A DNA stretch of 64,000 nucleotides from JAJNPS01 sp031378845 (GTDB taxonomy: Bacteria > Pseudomonadota > Alphaproteobacteria > Rhodobacterales > Rhodobacteraceae), in contig JANNES010000008.1 in NCBI GenBank assembly GCA_031378845.1, positions 32,924 to 96,923 of the forward strand. Direction: 5' to 3'. The notes under the pieces were generated by a model. The model searched no databases and had not been told where the DNA came from. It saw only the letters and a list, made by a program, of their open reading frames with translations. Positions 61,702-64,000 of this stretch are shown piece by piece; position 1 is the first letter of the stretch; every line of letters begins with the position of its first letter. The position numbers and the translations under genes were made by a program.

Positions 61702-63519
61702 ATGACCTTCTTTCATTCTAAGTACATAGGTCATACTCTCCGGCGGCGCGGTGCATCCGGGGATACCAGCCGCATCGCGGCAGCTGTTGCCGGGGCCCGT
61801 GTAGACTTGAACCCGCATCAAGTTGATGCGGCACTTCTTGCGTTGCGTTCACCCTTGAGCCGCGGCGTCCTGCTTGCTGACGAAGTCGGCCTAGGGAAAA
61901 CTATCGAGGCTGGCTTGGTGATCGCGCAGCGTTGGGCAGAAGGTCGACGTCGGATCCTGATCGTCGTGCCATCAAACCTGCGTCGGCAGTGGCACCAAGA
62001 GTTGGCCGAGAAGTTCTTCCTGCCTGCGGAAATTGTTGAAGCGCGCAGTTTCCAGATGGCCAGTAAGTCCGGATTCACCCGGCCATTTGAACCTGATGAT
62101 GCAGTGGTAATTTGCTCCTACCAGTTTGCCCGCAACAAGGCCGAAGACATCGCCACGACGCCGTGGGATCTTGTGGTAATCGATGAGGCTCATCGCTTGC
62201 GCAATGTGTGGAAGCCGGGAAATGTTGTGGCAACCGCACTGAAGGACGCCTTGGCCGGGCGACCAAAGATTTTGCTGACTGCCACACCAATGCAGAACTC
62301 ACTTCTGGAGCTGTTCGGCCTGGTCAGTCTGATTGACGACCATGTCTTCGGTGATCTCGGTAGCTTTCGAGAGCGGTTTATGGGCCCTCGTGCGGCCCTT
62401 TCCGAACTGCAGGCGCGTCTGAACTCGGTCTGTCACCGTACTTTGAGACGACAGGTGCAGGCTTATGTGCCGTACACGCGCCGTCACGCTCTGGTTGAGC
62501 AATTTTCGCTCGGGGCGGAGGAGCGGCAATTGTATGACGCAGTCGCCTCTTATCTTTCACGCGCTGAACTTCACGCTTTACCGGCGCAGCAACGGGCGCT
62601 GACGACAATGGTCCTGCGCAAGCTGCTGGCGTCATCAAGTTTTGCGATCGCAGGTGCGCTAGAAACGATGTCGAAAAGGCTTCTCGCGGGTCTAACCGGT
62701 GTGCCGTCGGAAGATCTCGAGACCTTCGACGAAACTCTGGACGAATGGGGCAAGGAAGCGTCAGCAGACGCCGTCCCGGATCGTGATGCAGCGGCGATTG
62801 AAGCGGCTGAACTTCAGGAAATGGCGAAGTTCGCCGCATCAATCGGACAAAACGCAAAGGGTGAGGCGCTTCTCTCTGCCCTGAAAGTCGCCTTTGAGAA
62901 GGCCAATGACCTCGGTTCGGCCCACAAGGCCCTCATCTTCACCGAGTCGCGTCGAACCCAAGACTACCTGACGGCGCTGCTGCGGGGATCGCCTTGGGGC
63001 GACGAGATCGTGCTGTTCAACGGATCGAATACCGATCCAGATTCACGCAAGATATACCAAGAATGGCTTGAGCGGCATCGCCGTACCGATCGCGTATCGG
63101 GTTCCAGAGCGGCAGACATGCGCCAAGCGCTGGTAGACAGGTTTCGTGAGCGCGGCAAAATCATGATCGCGACGGAAGCGGGTGCTGAGGGGATAAACCT
63201 CCAATTCTGTGCCCTTGTTGTCAACTATGACCTTCCTTGGAATCCCCAGCGGATCGAACAGCGCATCGGGCGTTGTCATCGTTACGGTCAGAAACATGAC
63301 GTGGTCGTGGTAAACTTCCTGAACCGTGATAACGCTGCCGATCAGCGCGTACATCAGTTGCTGGCCGAAAAGTTCTCGTTGTTCGAAGGCGTCTTCGGGG
63401 CCTCGGACGAAGTTCTTGGCGCCATCGGGTCCGGTGTGGATTTTGAGCGAAGGGTAGGGTGTTGTCAGAGGAACTCTGCTTGCAAACCTGCAGGGCCGTC
63501 TACAAGCTTCGCCAGATGA
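61702..63519 (+). CDS. SNF2/helicase-superfamily 2 protein, truncated by an IS6-family insertion
   Basis: Double-domain ATPase related to RapA/SNF2 helicases. Motif I 'LLADEVGLGKTIEAGLVIAQ', motif II 'VVIDEAHRLRN', motif III 'ILLTATPMQNS', and C-terminal motifs 'IATEAGAEGINLQFCALVVN' and 'QRIGRCHRYGQKHDVVVVNF' are intact. Native sequence ends at about 63451 with 'GVDFERR'; the remaining residues to the stop are read from the insertion sequence. Relatives are several hundred residues longer, so the C-terminal part is lost or separated. Proteins of this kind often belong to defence cassettes with DNA methyltransferases; that is inference here. Confidence 0.85.
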   Translation: MTFFHSKYIGHTLRRRGASGDTSRIAAAVAGARVDLNPHQVDAALLALRSPLSRGVLLADEVGLGKTIEAGLVIAQRWAEGRRRILIVVPSNLRRQWHQELAEKFFLPAEIVEARSFQMASKSGFTRPFEPDDAVVICSYQFARNKAEDIATTPWDLVVIDEAHRLRNVWKPGNVVATALKDALAGRPKILLTATPMQNSLLELFGLVSLIDDHVFGDLGSFRERFMGPRAALSELQARLNSVCHRTLRRQVQAYVPYTRRHALVEQFSLGAEERQLYDAVASYLSRAELHALPAQQRALTTMVLRKLLASSSFAIAGALETMSKRLLAGLTGVPSEDLETFDETLDEWGKEASADAVPDRDAAAIEAAELQEMAKFAASIGQNAKGEALLSALKVAFEKANDLGSAHKALIFTESRRTQDYLTALLRGSPWGDEIVLFNGSNTDPDSRKIYQEWLERHRRTDRVSGSRAADMRQALVDRFRERGKIMIATEAGAEGINLQFCALVVNYDLPWNPQRIEQRIGRCHRYGQKHDVVVVNFLNRDNAADQRVHQLLAEKFSLFEGVFGASDEVLGAIGSGVDFERRVGCCQRNSACKPAGPSTSFAR

Positions 63520-64000
63520 CCAAACGCTCCCCCTTCCGCTACTTCAAGACCAGCCCTGAGGTCATTCGCCTGGCGGTGATGCTTTACATCCGGTTCCCAC
63601 TCTCGCTGCGCAACGTTGAGGATCTCCTGCACGAACGCGGCATAGAAATCAGCCACGAGACTGTACGGTACTGGTGGAACAGGTTCGGGCCGATGTTTGC
63701 CGCAGAGATCCGCGCCAAGCGTGTCGAGTCGATGCGTGCCCATCGCCACTGGCAGTGGCACCTGGACGAGGTTTACGTGAAGATAAATGGGTTTACTCAC
63801 TATCTTTGGTGCGCAGTTGATCACGAGGGCGAGGTACTGGAAAGCATCGTCACCAAGAAGCGAGATCGCAAGGCAGCATTGAAATTCTTGAAGAAATCCA
63901 TGAAGCGCCATGGTCGACCAGAGGTCATCGTCACTGATCGACTGCGATCTTATGGTGCTGCCTTGAAGGACCTCGGCCGAGGCGATGACCGCGAGATGGG
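63453..64000 (+). mobile_element. IS6-family insertion sequence (runs off the window)
   Basis: Begins around 63452-63456, where the helicase frame stops matching its family, with GGGTGTTGTCAGAGG as the likely terminal repeat region. The right end lies beyond base 64000, so ends and target duplication cannot be compared. Confidence 0.7.
63516..64000 (+). CDS. IS6-family transposase (3' end outside window)
   Basis: From ATG 63516 the frame is open to the window end (161 codons). 'FRYFKTSPEVIRLAVMLYIR' and 'LSLRNVEDLLHERGIEISHE' form the helix-turn-helix start, and the first two DDE acids are in 'WHLDEVYVKINGFTHYLW' and 'VIVTDRLRSYGAALKDLG', exactly as in IS26-like transposases. The third catalytic residue lies beyond the window. 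Confidence 0.92.
   Translation, partial: MTKRSPFRYFKTSPEVIRLAVMLYIRFPLSLRNVEDLLHERGIEISHETVRYWWNRFGPMFAAEIRAKRVESMRAHRHWQWHLDEVYVKINGFTHYLWCAVDHEGEVLESIVTKKRDRKAALKFLKKSMKRHGRPEVIVTDRLRSYGAALKDLGRGDDREM

Noticed and set aside
61363..61821. Minus-strand open frame of 152 residues before the helicase gene
   Set aside because: Overlaps the helicase start, lacks a ribosome site and shows no recognisable domain.
1..64000. CRISPR array, rRNA genes, replication origin
   Set aside because: No regularly spaced direct repeats, no rRNA-like sequence and no DnaA-box cluster were seen on reading the window.

Overview
The window looks like chromosomal DNA of a GC-rich alphaproteobacterium, most likely a member of the Rhodobacterales. 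The reasons are the aerobic cobaltochelatase genes cobS and cobT beside a J-domain gene and a bolA gene, the trgA/trgB pair, and the compact, tightly overlapping operons. No database search was possible, so names rest on recognised motifs and family knowledge.

Layout. 1-4136: the end of an aromatic-compound operon (LivM-type permease, phenol hydroxylase, intradiol ring-cleavage dioxygenase, BKACE enzyme), followed by a small-molecule kinase-like gene. 5434-6862: a manganese/iron transporter gene with a probable Fur/Mur operator in its promoter. 6876-12143: housekeeping genes (tRNA with CAT anticodon, purM-purN, rnd, sufE, small membrane and lipoprotein genes) and a decayed MFS transporter. 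12446-14027: a frameshifted regulator-hydrolase fusion. 14037-24504: pepP, cobT, cobS, a J-domain gene, bolA, an exported msrB, and an autoregulated ArsR-SRPBCC-SRPBCC operon. 24564-37057: a photolyase pseudogene, then pepN, gatB, a histidinol-phosphate aminotransferase-like gene, an intact photolyase gene, cfa and trgAB.

37016-50841 is a glycoside-utilisation locus. A LacI-type repressor gene with a TIM-barrel isomerase gene and an oxidoreductase gene runs leftwards. A four-gene ABC sugar importer, a GH2 beta-mannosidase, a second isomerase/oxidoreductase pair and a GH43 glycosidase run rightwards. Two near-identical 14-bp palindromes in the promoter between them fit LacI-type control. A GntR-type regulator and a class-III aminotransferase follow.

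53298-55155 is a visibly AT-richer two-gene segment: a Popeye-like membrane protein and a sulfotransferase-like protein. Then come cysK, an MscS-type channel gene and an alaX gene in an overlapping operon. The right end is mobile: a complete IS630-type element with TA target duplication and an A7 frameshift site, a tRNA-Ser(GGA) gene, and a SNF2-type helicase gene cut by an IS6-family element that runs off the window.

The least conventional items are the doubled oxidoreductase/TIM-barrel pairs around one sugar importer, the Popeye-sulfotransferase pair, the BKACE enzyme at the end of a ring-cleavage operon, and the tRNA-adjacent helicase island broken by an insertion sequence.
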